Shown here: positions 18,058 through 26,689 of the stretch, in pieces
Position numbering within the stretch: the stretch's first letter is position 1
Layout: the number at the start of each line of letters is the position of its first letter
Assembly (NCBI RefSeq): GCF_014200015.1
Contig: NZ_JACHOT010000002.1
Coordinates: 372,001 to 436,000, forward strand
Direction: 5' to 3'
DNA: 64,000 nt
Source: Aminobacter niigataensis
GTDB taxonomy: Bacteria > Pseudomonadota > Alphaproteobacteria > Rhizobiales > Rhizobiaceae
Translations under genes and position numbers: made by a program
Notes under the pieces: model-generated
The model's database searches: none
Told to the model about the DNA's origin: nothing
The model's input: the letters and a program-made list of their open reading frames with translations, nothing else

Positions 18058-18978
18058 ATGTATCCGGAATGGACCAAGTATGCAGCGAAGATGCCCGCCA
18101 CCATGGAGAATCGGGTGTTCGAACTGCGGGAGGTTCGCACCATAATGCACATGCAAGATGCGCTGAAATCAATAGAAGACGGACGAGTTGCCGCACGACT
18201 GGTGTACGACGAAAGCAAGCTGAACAAGTCTAGGCTTCCTGTCGTTTGGACCTCGGCAAACAGCTGGGCGGATGGCTCAATCTATGGAAATGTCGAGTTT
18301 TGCTTCGAATGGGCCCGTCTCGTGTCAGGAATGGAGTTCTACTGGGTGGAGGCAATCACGAAGTACAAACCACCTGCGTATCGATTGCTCGTGAGTATGC
18401 CCGGAGCTTCGCTGCCAAATGGTTTGGTCGCCCAATACAACCCCGCAGTCGATGATGGGCCGATCAAATTGGTTGCAGGAAAGTGGTTCTGGAATGGAAC
18501 CAATACCTCCGAGATTATGTTTGCGCACGATTTATCGTTAGAACAGGCTACCATCGGATTTGTCGACCATCATCCAAGGATGTGCCGTTACGGTGGATCG
18601 CAATGTCCAGAGCGAACGCATAAGAACTATCACGCCTCATCACGTGTTCTGTCTCATATCCTAGCCAAAAACGTTCAAACGCTGGACAAGCAACTGTCGC
18701 CGCAAAACTCCGGAGGCCGCAACTATGTTCTCGACCACGCCACGACTTGGCTCTGGCTCAAATTGATTCAGTCCCCACCTGACGGCGGTCCGGTCAACGA
18801 TCCAAAAGATGCGGCAAATGTGATGCTCGGAGCCCTCGCACTCGTCTCCATGGGCAAAATGGAGGCCGCGAAATCAACTGCTGGCACCATCGCAAACAAG
18901 ACGTTGCGTAAGAATGCGCTTGCCCAAATTGTTGCCGATCATTTCGGCATCGCACAGTGGACGTTCGAAAACGAATAG
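18058..18978 (+). CDS. Hypothetical protein of the defence-like island
   Basis: 306 residues from ATG 18058, chosen because GGAG sits 9 bases upstream; a TTG 15 bases earlier overlaps that site. There are no membrane segments or signal. The segment LPVVWTSANSW, then SIYGNVEFCFEWARLV and YWVEAI, is rich in aromatic residues and looks like a compact conserved domain, perhaps enzymatic (an ADP-ribosyltransferase-like fold was considered but cannot be shown). A helical C-terminal third carries many alanines. It is divergent from the nuclease-STAND gene with a 246-bp gap. Function unknown. Confidence 0.6.
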   Translation: MYPEWTKYAAKMPATMENRVFELREVRTIMHMQDALKSIEDGRVAARLVYDESKLNKSRLPVVWTSANSWADGSIYGNVEFCFEWARLVSGMEFYWVEAITKYKPPAYRLLVSMPGASLPNGLVAQYNPAVDDGPIKLVAGKWFWNGTNTSEIMFAHDLSLEQATIGFVDHHPRMCRYGGSQCPERTHKNYHASSRVLSHILAKNVQTLDKQLSPQNSGGRNYVLDHATTWLWLKLIQSPPDGGPVNDPKDAANVMLGALALVSMGKMEAAKSTAGTIANKTLRKNALAQIVADHFGIAQWTFENE

Positions 18979-19112
18979 AGTTCACCTACCATGCCGACTT
19001 GAGGCACTTGGAACCCCGGCTCCTCGTGTCCCTCGGCATCGGCTTCCAGCTTTCTAGATCCGGGGCGATGTAGCTCGGCAATCCAATGAGTGCCGAACAG
19101 CCTAATTGCCCC

Positions 19113-19163
19113 GCAGTCGGGGGCGGCTACAGCGCTATTTGGGGGCGCGCCGCCCCCGACTGC
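19113..19163. repeat. Long GC-rich inverted repeat at island edge
   Basis: GCAGTCGGGGGCGGC and GCCGCCCCCGACTGC are perfect 15-base arms separated by 21 bases. The structure lies in the 420-bp stretch 18979-19400 that holds no intact gene. It may be a strong terminator for the upstream gene (no T-run follows) or a remnant end of a mobile segment. Confidence 0.65.
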
Positions 19164-19203
19164 TGCCGTCAGAGCCAGGAACATAGGCTACAAATCCGCA
19201 TAG

Positions 19204-19329
19204 GGGGGAAAAGGCTTCGACACCAAGGCTGTCCGCACGCTGATCCGCCTGCGCAAGCAGGACCAGGCCGAGCGCGACGAGGCCGAGGCGATCCTCGACC
19301 TGTACAAAGCTGCCCTCGGCATGGTGTGA
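19204..19329 (+). pseudogene. C-terminal remnant of a GapR/DUF2312-family gene
   Basis: An in-frame stretch of 41 codons with no usable start, preceded directly by a TAG and ended by TGA. It translates to [18 protein letters not shown] and then [15 protein letters not shown], the conserved C-terminus of the DUF2312 family (nucleoid-associated GapR in Caulobacter). The N-terminal coiled-coil half is absent from the adjacent sequence. The composition returns here to the GC-rich host type, so this scrap may mark where the A+T-rich island replaced or disrupted a chromosomal gene. Confidence 0.72.
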
Positions 19330-19400
19330 TAGCTGGCTGCCCGATCCCGAAGCTCGGGTGGCACCGTTCGCCGGTCAAAGGCGGTGCGAGGTCATGAGCG

Positions 19401-19763
19401 ATGACAGGTACAGGGCAGTTCCATCCTTCCGACAATACCGGTCCGGCACGAGCCGGGCCGAATGGCCTGGCGGCGTTCTTTTCACGCCGCTGGCATGGCG
19501 AGATGCCGCTCGGCCAGCTGTTCTGGCGCGACATGGTCACCGTCGGCAGCCTGATCAACGTCGCCACGACGATCGTCGCGCTCGCCATCTTGGCGGCCAA
19601 GGGCTCGGCCTTGCTTGCCGTGGCAGTCCATCTGCTGCCCCTGCCCTACAATCTTTTCCTCTATGGCAGCGTGCTGCGCACCGCTGACGTCAGCGGCAAC
19701 CACAACGCCAACACGGTGAAGCTCGGCGCCACCGTGTGGATCATCCTCGCCAGCCTGCTTTAG
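19401..19763 (+). CDS. Small hypothetical membrane protein
   Basis: 120 residues with a polar N-terminal 40 residues and two to three hydrophobic segments (about 46-66, 68-86 and 103-120). No family is recognised. The stop is followed directly by a dispersed intergenic repeat. Coding bias (strong third-position GC) supports it as a real host gene; a shifted frame at 19358 shows no such pattern. Confidence 0.6.
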   Translation: MTGTGQFHPSDNTGPARAGPNGLAAFFSRRWHGEMPLGQLFWRDMVTVGSLINVATTIVALAILAAKGSALLAVAVHLLPLPYNLFLYGSVLRTADVSGNHNANTVKLGATVWIILASLL

Positions 19764-19853
19764 AGCGCCGCGCGTCCATTGGGCGCGCAAAGGACGCTCC
19801 CACGCAAAATCTGCGCATCGTGCTTTCCGAAAAAATCCGATTTCGGGCCGATT
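19764..19853. repeat. Dispersed intergenic repeat, copy A
   Basis: The segment contains GCGCATCGTGCTTTCCGAAAA and a short hairpin (CCGAAA/TTTCGG), cut here to GCGCATCGTGCTTTCC. The same core recurs at 26586 with a better hairpin and, more weakly, at 48655. The upstream part (GCGCGCAAAGGACGCTC) is also shared with the copy at 48605. Confidence 0.6.
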
Positions 19854-19862
19854 TACCAGCGA

Positions 19863-20267
19863 TCAGGCTGCCGGCTTGAAATTCAGCGCCACGCCGTTGA
19901 TGCAATAGCGCAGGCCGGTCGGCGGCGGACCGTCGGGGAAGACGTGGCCGAGATGGCTGCCACAGCGCGCGCAATGACATTCCGTCCGCACCATGCCGTA
20001 GCTGCGGTCGACGGTGTTTTCGACCGACCCCTCGACAGGATCGTTGAAGCTCGGCCAGCCGGTGCCGCTCTCGAACTTGAGCTTGGATTCGAACAGCGGC
20101 TGGTCGCAGCCGGCGCAGGTGAAGGTGCCGGCACGCTTCTCATGAAGCAGCGCGCAGCTGCCCGGCCGCTCGGTGCCGTGGTTGCGCATCACCTGGTACT
20201 GCTCGGGGGTCAGCATCGCGCGCCACTCGGCGTCGGTGCGGGTGACGGGATAGGTCTTGGCGTCCAT
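19863..20267 (-). CDS. msrB: Peptide-methionine (R)-S-oxide reductase
   Basis: 134 residues of a single-domain MsrB. The zinc-binding cysteine pairs are CAGC and CARC, the motif GTGWPSF is present, and the catalytic cysteine lies in RYCING. The enzyme reduces methionine-R-sulfoxide in proteins, using thioredoxin. It is cytosolic, with no signal peptide. It is transcribed alone; the next same-strand gene begins over 1 kb upstream and a hydrophobic small gene lies in the opposite direction. Confidence 0.96.
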   Translation of the reverse strand: MDAKTYPVTRTDAEWRAMLTPEQYQVMRNHGTERPGSCALLHEKRAGTFTCAGCDQPLFESKLKFESGTGWPSFNDPVEGSVENTVDRSYGMVRTECHCARCGSHLGHVFPDGPPPTGLRYCINGVALNFKPAA

Positions 20268-20364
20268 TCAGGGTCTCCCGGGCTTGTTTTTCTTGATCGC
20301 GTTCTTCGCACAGATAGTTACGAGAGGCACCGCCTGACAGGGCATCACTTCATGGTGAGCCGGA

Positions 20365-21555
20365 TCAGTGTTTGCGCGACAGCTGTTTCGTTGCCGCTTC
20401 GAGCCCGGCCAGCGTCAGCGGGTACATGCGGTTGGCGAAGATGTCGGAAATCATCTTGATCGAGCTGGTGTAGCCCCAGTGCTTTTCCTGCGTCGGGTTG
20501 AGCCAGACGGCATTTGGCCACTGGTCAAGCACGCGGCGCAGCCACGCGGCACCCGATTCGGGGTTCCAGTGCTCGACCGAGCCGCCGGCATAGGCGATCT
20601 CGTAGGGGCTCATCGAGGCGTCGCCGACGAAGATCACCTTGTAGTCGTGGCCGTATTTGTGGAGCACGTCGAGCGTCGGCAGGACCTCGGCATGGCGGCG
20701 CCGGTTGTCCTTCCACACACCTTCGTAGAGGCAATTATGGAAGTAGAAATATTCGAGCTGGCGGAACTCGACGCGCGCCGCCGAGAACAGCTCCTCCACG
20801 ACCTTGATGTGGTCGTCCATCGAACCGCCGACGTCGAAGAACATCAAAAGCTTGACCGCGTTGCGCCGCTCGGGCCGCGTCTTGACGTCGAGATAGCCGT
20901 GGTCGGCGGTGGCGTGGATGGTGCCGGGCAGGTCGAGCTCTTCCTCGGCGCCCTCGCGCACCCAGCGGCGCAGGCGCTTGAGCGCCACCTTGATGTTGCG
21001 CGTGCCGAGCTCGACGGAATCGTCGAAGTTCCTGAACTCGCGCTTGTCCCACACCTTGACTGCGCGGCGATGTCGGCTCTCGGCTTGCCCGATGCGCACG
21101 CCCTCGGGATTGTAGCCATAGGCGCCGAAGGGCGAGGTGCCGGCGGTGCCGATCCATTTGGACCCGCCCTGGTGGCGACCCTTCTGCTCCTCCAGCCGCT
21201 GCTTCAGCGTCTCCATCAGCTTTTCGAAGCCACCGAGCGCCTCGACCAACTTTTTCTCCTCGTCGCTAAGGGTCTTTTCGGCCAGCCGCCGCAGCCATTC
21301 CTCGGGAATGTTGGCGACATCGACGCCACCCTCGCCCGACACCGCCTCGACGCCCTTGAAATAATGCGAAAAAACCTGGTCGAAGCGGTCGATATGGCGC
21401 TCGTCCTTCACCAGTGCGGCACGGGCGAGATAATAGAAGCCCTCAACGTCATAGCTGACGAGATCGGCGTCGAGCGCCTCGAGCAGCGCCAGATATTCCC
21501 GCAGCGACACCGGAACCTTGGCCGCCTTGAGTTCGAGGAAGAAGGGTATGAACAT
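20365..21555 (-). CDS. VWA domain-containing CoxE-like protein
   Basis: 396 residues from ATG 21555 (MFIPFFLELKAAKVPVS), the common start of this family; a 35-residue in-frame extension is not conserved-looking. The C-terminal half is a von Willebrand A-type domain with LMFFDVGGSMDDH as the metal-site motif (the usual DxSxS appears as DVGGS). Members work with a MoxR-type AAA+ ATPase in assembling or activating metalloenzymes or membrane complexes. The matching ATPase is 2 kb away at 23624 on the same strand, with two unrelated genes in between. Client protein not evident. Confidence 0.87.
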   Translation of the reverse strand: MFIPFFLELKAAKVPVSLREYLALLEALDADLVSYDVEGFYYLARAALVKDERHIDRFDQVFSHYFKGVEAVSGEGGVDVANIPEEWLRRLAEKTLSDEEKKLVEALGGFEKLMETLKQRLEEQKGRHQGGSKWIGTAGTSPFGAYGYNPEGVRIGQAESRHRRAVKVWDKREFRNFDDSVELGTRNIKVALKRLRRWVREGAEEELDLPGTIHATADHGYLDVKTRPERRNAVKLLMFFDVGGSMDDHIKVVEELFSAARVEFRQLEYFYFHNCLYEGVWKDNRRRHAEVLPTLDVLHKYGHDYKVIFVGDASMSPYEIAYAGGSVEHWNPESGAAWLRRVLDQWPNAVWLNPTQEKHWGYTSSIKMISDIFANRMYPLTLAGLEAATKQLSRKH

Positions 21556-21783
21556 GCCGGGCACTTTGCTTCGGCGCGATCCCACAGGCAAGTCCGCCGA
21601 TGCCGCAGCCGTGTCCAGCAATCGCTGGCATCGGCGCCTTGGCATGCCTGCAACACCCAATATCTAATTAAAGTAAAAATCGGATTCAGTCTTTCTTGGT
21701 AATTTCCCGTTAGCAATTGCCGTCAGTGGGGAAGCGGGGGCGAGTCTGCCTCCGATCCGAGTTGTTCTTGCGTACGGGTACCT

Positions 21784-22869
21784 ATGCGTTTCTCAGCGGC
21801 GTCAGCGATCGTTCTCGCCAGCCTGGCCTTGGCCGGCTGCACCTCGAGCATGGGGCTCAGCGACATCATGTCGTCTGGCCCGTCGAAGGAAACGACCGCT
21901 TCGGTCGCCCGCCCGGCGAGCCCGGTGCCGCAGGCGGACATCGCCGCAGCCGCGCCTTCCATGCCGGTCCAGCAGGCCATGTCAGCCCCGATGCCGCAGG
22001 CTGGTATCTTGGTGGCGCCGCCCATGCCGGCGACGATGGTGACCGAAGAACCGGTGCAGGTGGCGATGGCGGCACCGCGGATCGAACTCGACACCGTTCC
22101 AACACCCGACACCAAGCCGATCGCGCTGATCGCTCCGTCCAACCCGATGAAGGCCACGCCCTTTGCGCCGGGCCAGATCTATGGCCGCCGCTTCCGCGAC
22201 GCCAAGCCGATCAATTTCGGCAAGGCCGCGTCGCCCAGGAATTTTGCCGTCCACGGCGTCGACGTGTCGCGCTGGCAGGGCGAGATCGACTGGCCAAAGC
22301 TGCGCACGCAAGGCGCCAACTTCGCCTACATCAAGGCGACCGACGGCGGCGACCATCTCGATCCGATGTTCAGGAAGAACTGGCGCGCCGCCGAGGCCGC
22401 CGGCCTGCGCCGAGGCGCCTATCATTTCTTCTACTGGTGCCGCACCGCCGGCGAGCAGGCCGACTGGTTCATCCGCAACGTGCCGAAGGTCGCCGGTGCG
22501 CTGCCGCCGGTTATCGACGTCGAATACAATGGCGAGTCGAGCTGCAAGCGCCGCCTGTCGCGTGCAAAGACGCTTGAGAAGATGCAGGTCTTCATGGACA
22601 AGCTGGAGCGCCACTACGGCCAGCGCCCGATCATCTATACCGCGCCCGACTTCTACCGCGATAACCTCCGCGGCGAATTCCTGGACTATCCGTTCTGGCT
22701 CCGCGCCGTCGCCGAGCCCCCATCCAAGGTCTATCCCGGCCGCAAATGGGTGTTCTGGCAGTATTCGGGCTCGGGCCTGTCGCATGGCGTCGAAGGCAAG
22801 ATCGACCTCAACGTCTTCCGCGGCAGCGCCAGCGACTGGCACCGGTGGGTGTCGAGGTCAGCGGGCTGA
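21784..22869 (+). CDS. GH25-family lysozyme lipoprotein
   Basis: 361 residues. The lipoprotein signal MRFSAASAIVLASLALAGC ends at lipidated Cys19. Residues 20-150 are a Pro/Ala/Met-rich spacer. Residues 155-355 match glycosyl hydrolase family 25 (muramidase): GVDVSRWQGEIDW, YIKATDGGDHLDP, GAYHFFYW and VIDVEYNG with the catalytic Asp and Glu. It should hydrolyse peptidoglycan from the periplasmic face of a membrane and may help in wall remodelling. Transcribed alone, divergent from the VWA gene. Confidence 0.9.
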   Translation: MRFSAASAIVLASLALAGCTSSMGLSDIMSSGPSKETTASVARPASPVPQADIAAAAPSMPVQQAMSAPMPQAGILVAPPMPATMVTEEPVQVAMAAPRIELDTVPTPDTKPIALIAPSNPMKATPFAPGQIYGRRFRDAKPINFGKAASPRNFAVHGVDVSRWQGEIDWPKLRTQGANFAYIKATDGGDHLDPMFRKNWRAAEAAGLRRGAYHFFYWCRTAGEQADWFIRNVPKVAGALPPVIDVEYNGESSCKRRLSRAKTLEKMQVFMDKLERHYGQRPIIYTAPDFYRDNLRGEFLDYPFWLRAVAEPPSKVYPGRKWVFWQYSGSGLSHGVEGKIDLNVFRGSASDWHRWVSRSAG

Positions 22870-22908
22870 AACGACCGCCTGAAGCGGCCGCTCAGCGCCC
22901 GCTGAATC

Positions 22909-23355
22909 CTAGAGCAGGTCGTATTCGATGAAACCGGTACAGCGGGCGACACGGTCGTAGAGCTTGCGCGCCGTGGCGTTGGTCTCGTGGGTCATCCAGT
23001 AGACATTGGTGACACCGATCTTCGCCGCCTCCTGCCTGACCGCCTCGATCAGGGCGGCACCGACGCCCTTGCCGCGCGATGCCGGGTCGGCGAACAGATC
23101 CTGCAGGTAGCAGTTGTTGGCCTCGGACCAGCCCGAGCGGTGATAGAGGTAATGCGTCAACCCGACCGCCTTGCCGTCGACGATGGCGATCAGCCCCTTG
23201 GGCTCGAACTCGCCTGCAGTGAACAGGCGCTTCCAGGCGAGCTCGTAGATATTCTCGGGAAGCACCGTGTTGTAGAAATCGAGATAGGCGGTCCACAACC
23301 GGCGCCATTCGGCATGGTCGGCGAGCTGAAGCGGGCGAATGGCGATGTCGGTCAT
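22909..23355 (-). CDS. GNAT family N-acetyltransferase
   Basis: 148 residues from ATG 23355 (MTDIAIRPLQLADH), the normal GNAT opening; the frame upstream to 23490 is not coding-like. The acetyl-CoA binding motif A is LFADPASRGKGVGAALIEAV (R/Q-x-x-G-x-G/A) at about residues 87-106, and the motif B region is NVYWMTHETNATARKLYDR. The substrate amine is unknown. Followed upstream by a palindromic repeat pair. Confidence 0.9.
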   Translation of the reverse strand: MTDIAIRPLQLADHAEWRRLWTAYLDFYNTVLPENIYELAWKRLFTAGEFEPKGLIAIVDGKAVGLTHYLYHRSGWSEANNCYLQDLFADPASRGKGVGAALIEAVRQEAAKIGVTNVYWMTHETNATARKLYDRVARCTGFIEYDLL

Positions 23356-23458
23356 GGCTTTGCCTTCGGTGATTGGTTGATTGCGCGGCAAACTGCCCGA
23401 GCGGAGCTGCGCGGCCAACGGTCCACAGGACGGAAATGCGCTGGCCGAGTCTACGCGG

Positions 23459-23603
23459 GGTATACCCCCACCCCTAACCCCTCCCCACAAGGGGGAGGGG
23501 AACTAACAGGCACCCTTCGCACCACCACGATGGCCAGAGCTGGCCGGTCGTGGACAAGAATCCCCCTCCCCCTTGTGGGGAGGGGTTAGGGGTGGGGATA
23601 CCT
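23459..23603. repeat. Inverted pair of REP-like palindromic units
   Basis: Two 42-45-base arms (23459-23502 and 23560-23603) are near-perfect reverse complements. Each contains the internal palindrome CCCCTCCCCACAAGGGGGAG. The spacer has a further small palindrome (CCAG/CTGG). The same unit occurs at 38741-38862 with the arms turned the other way. Located between GNAT and MoxR genes; could fold into a long hairpin in either transcript. Confidence 0.85.
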
Positions 23604-23623
23604 GCAACGCATGATCTTTCAGA

Positions 23624-24463
<840 letters not shown>

Positions 24464-24811
24464 GCGAATTCCTCGTAACTATCGCGGCGACCCTAAGGAG
24501 CAGAGCTAGTGCGCGCAAGCCTGATGGGAGCGGCAGTATTCTGCACCGCCGAGCGACTTCAGTGTCACGGCATGGATCCCCGGGTCTGCGCAGTTCGCTG
24601 CGCTCCTGCTCCGCCCGAGGATGACGAACGCATAGGCGTTGCCGCCAATCTCCGAGGTGGCGGTTGGCATTGGACCCTTCTCGTGCCAGTCCATGCCGTG
24701 ATGTTGCGGCTTCAGCTACGGTCCAAACTCATCCTGCCCCCAAATATCGTTGCCTCAACGGCCCCATTGCCATGGCGCATCGCCGCCACAGCGCCTATAT
24801 TGGTCTGGACG
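24464..24811. other. Gene-free region upstream of the 6S RNA
   Basis: No coding frame here has family resemblance. It contains the inverted-repeat element at 24565-24701. A TATATT at 24796-24801 is well placed as the -10 box for the 6S RNA, but no convincing -35 was found at the right distance. Confidence 0.5.
24565..24701. repeat. Small inverted-repeat-bounded element
   Basis: TCACGGCATGGA and TCCATGCCGTGA are perfect 12-base ends 113 bases apart. The left end continues as ATCCCCGGGTCTGCG and CGCCCGAGGATGACG, wording familiar from dispersed intergenic repeats in rhizobial genomes. It is too small for a transposase, so a MITE-like or mosaic repeat is likely. Confidence 0.6.
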
Positions 24812-24945
24812 GTCTGCACTTCCCGGCAGGAGAGCATTTTCCCCGGGGCCTTAACGATCCTTAGGGAGCTGTCCCTGGGAAGACCCGTGGGTCTTTTCAC
24901 ACGGCGCCCACCTACTTTGTAGGTCTCCGGGATCGACTTCTCCAC
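24812..24945 (+). ncRNA. ssrS: 6S RNA
   Basis: The sequence between CTTCCCGGCAGG and CTCCGGGATCG shows the alphaproteobacterial 6S pattern: GGGGCCTTAACGATCC, then AGGGAGCTGTCCCTGGGA, GACCCGTGGGTC, CACGGCGCCCACCTA and CTACTTTGTAGG. The ends (TCCCGG with CCGGGA) can close the long stem. It lies directly upstream of the 5-formyltetrahydrofolate cyclo-ligase gene, the classic ssrS-ygfA arrangement. It should bind sigma-70-type RNA polymerase in stationary phase. Exact ends are estimated to within about 15 bases. Confidence 0.82.
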
Positions 24946-25053
24946 CGGTCGTGTGGATCGTCACCTCTCCTTTTGGGCAAACGATAGCTGCTTGCAGCCA
25001 CTGTTGCCGATATGCGAAACACGGGCAACGAAACGAACCGGTTGCCCTCCCGC

Positions 25054-25641
25054 ATGACTTCCCACCGCGAGATCAAGAAGCAGTTGCGCAAGGAAGCGCT
25101 GGCCCGTCGCGACAGGCTCGACGAGTTCTGGCGCATCGAGGCGTCGCTGGAGATGGCCGAGACCGCCCGCGACAACATCCAGTTCGAGCCCGGCACCATC
25201 GTTTCCGGCTTCTGGCCGATGCGCTCCGAGGTCGACGTGCGTCCGATGATGTTTGCCCTGCGTGAGCATGGCGCGCGGCTCTGCCTGCCGGCGATCCTCG
25301 ACAAGCACACCATCGTCTTCCGCGAACTGGTGCGCGGCGCGCCGATGGTCGACATGGGCTTTGGCACCGTCGGACCGCATGAGGAGGCCGAGGTGCTCGA
25401 CCCGCAGATCATGCTGGTGCCGCTGGCCGCCTTCGACGCGCGCGGCCACCGCATCGGCTATGGCGCGGGTTACTACGACCGGGCGATCTCCAAGCTGCAG
25501 GACAAGGGCATCGAGCCCAGGCTGATCGGCATCGCCTTCGACTGCCAGGAAGTCGAGCGTGTTCCCGACGAGAACCATGACGTCATCATCCCCGAAATAC
25601 TGACCGAAAGCGGGTTGCGTCGCTTCGCCCCTGAATTGTAG
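25054..25641 (+). CDS. 5-formyltetrahydrofolate cyclo-ligase
   Basis: 195 residues from ATG 25054 (MTSHREIKKQLRKEALARRD); ATG 25012 would add 14 residues and cannot be excluded, as neither has a strong ribosome site. The conserved GYGAGYYDRAI ATP/folate motif and LVPLAAFDARGHRIG are clear. The enzyme converts 5-formyl-THF to 5,10-methenyl-THF with ATP. Its position just after 6S RNA is widely conserved. The next gene (ymdB-like) starts 8 bp after the stop, so they form an operon. Confidence 0.93.
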   Translation: MTSHREIKKQLRKEALARRDRLDEFWRIEASLEMAETARDNIQFEPGTIVSGFWPMRSEVDVRPMMFALREHGARLCLPAILDKHTIVFRELVRGAPMVDMGFGTVGPHEEAEVLDPQIMLVPLAAFDARGHRIGYGAGYYDRAISKLQDKGIEPRLIGIAFDCQEVERVPDENHDVIIPEILTESGLRRFAPEL

Positions 25642-25649
25642 ATGATTTC

Positions 25650-26474
25650 ATGAGACTTCTTTTTCTGGGCGACATGGTGGGCAAGGCGGGCCGTACGGCG
25701 GTGTGGGCGCAATTGCCCGGCCTGATCTCGGATTTCCGGCTCGATTTCGTCATCGTCAACGGCGAGAACGCCGCCGGCGGCTTCGGCATCACCGAGGAGA
25801 TCTTCCGCGAAACCATCAATGCCGGCGCCGACGTCGTGACCACCGGCAACCATGTCTGGGACCAGCGCGAGGCACTGGCCTTTGCGCCGCGCGAGGACCG
25901 CTTCCTGCGCCCGGCGAATTTCCCCAAGGGCACGCCCGGCCGCGGCTCGGGGCTCTACATCGCCAAGAACGGCGCCCGCGTGCTGGTGTCCAACATCATG
26001 GGCCGGGTGTTCATGCACCCCGAGCTCGACGATCCGTTCCAGGCCGGCGAGCGCGAACTGGCCGCCTGCCCGCTCGGCGAGCAGGCCGACGCGGTGGTGA
26101 TCGACTTCCATGCCGAGGCGACGAGCGAGAAGATGTGCTTCGCCCATTTCGTCGACGGCCGTGCCAGCCTCGTCGTCGGCACGCACACCCACCAGCCGAC
26201 CGCCGACCACCAGATCCTCAACGGCGGCACCGCCTATCTGACCGACGCCGGCATGTGCGGGGACTACGATTCCTCGCTCGGCATGGACAAGGAGGAGCCG
26301 CTCAACCGATTCCTCTCCAAGGTGCCGAAAGGCAGGTTCGAGGCAGCCAACGGGCCGGCGACGATCTGCGGCGTCGGCATCGACATCTCCGACCGCACCG
26401 GCCTCGCCGAGCGGATCGCGCCGCTGCGCCGCGGCCCGCGGCTCGAAGAAACCGCGCCTTCCTTCTGGTCCTGA
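25650..26474 (+). CDS. YmdB family metallophosphoesterase
   Basis: 274 residues. The metal ligands follow the family pattern: GDMVG near the start, NGENAAGG, GNHVWDQ and GTHTHQPTAD. In Bacillus, YmdB-type proteins hydrolyse cyclic nucleotides and affect biofilm and sporulation; in alphaproteobacteria the role is not settled. Translated right after the cyclo-ligase gene. Soluble, cytosolic. Confidence 0.92.
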   Translation: MRLLFLGDMVGKAGRTAVWAQLPGLISDFRLDFVIVNGENAAGGFGITEEIFRETINAGADVVTTGNHVWDQREALAFAPREDRFLRPANFPKGTPGRGSGLYIAKNGARVLVSNIMGRVFMHPELDDPFQAGERELAACPLGEQADAVVIDFHAEATSEKMCFAHFVDGRASLVVGTHTHQPTADHQILNGGTAYLTDAGMCGDYDSSLGMDKEEPLNRFLSKVPKGRFEAANGPATICGVGIDISDRTGLAERIAPLRRGPRLEETAPSFWS

Positions 26475-26527
26475 CATTGACGAGGGGCCGGTGGATACTT
26501 ACTTGCCCCAACACGTCAGCAAATGTT

Positions 26528-26631
26528 AGAGCGGCCTTTGCGCGGCCCGGTAGGCCGTGCAAAGGCCGCTCCAACACTTTTTAGTTGCGCATCGTGCTTT
26601 CCGAAAATCTATTCGATTTTCGGGTCGATGC
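26528..26631. repeat. Dispersed intergenic repeat, copy B
   Basis: GAGCGGCCTTTGC and GCAAAGGCCGCTC make a perfect 13-bp stem with an inner GGCC/GGCC pairing (26529-26573). It is followed by GCGCATCGTGCTTTCC and a 9-bp hairpin CCGAAAATC/GATTTTCGG (26606-26628). The second half is shared with copy A at 19812. It lies in the gap between YmdB and TerC and may also terminate the upstream operon. Confidence 0.75.
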
Positions 26632-26689
26632 AGCGAGAGCGGCCCCGCGGCCGCTCGATTGCCATTTAGAAGAACACGGGGACACTCTG

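Noticed and set aside
18058-18978. Calling this gene a DarT-like ADP-ribosyltransferase toxin
   Set aside because: Aromatic-rich phrases are suggestive, but the catalytic pattern could not be placed and no DarG-like partner is adjacent.
20368-21702. 444-residue plus-strand frame
   Set aside because: Antisense to the VWA gene, no recognised domain.
24506-24922. Overlapping frames around the 6S RNA
   Set aside because: They cover a structured RNA and a repeat and show no family features.
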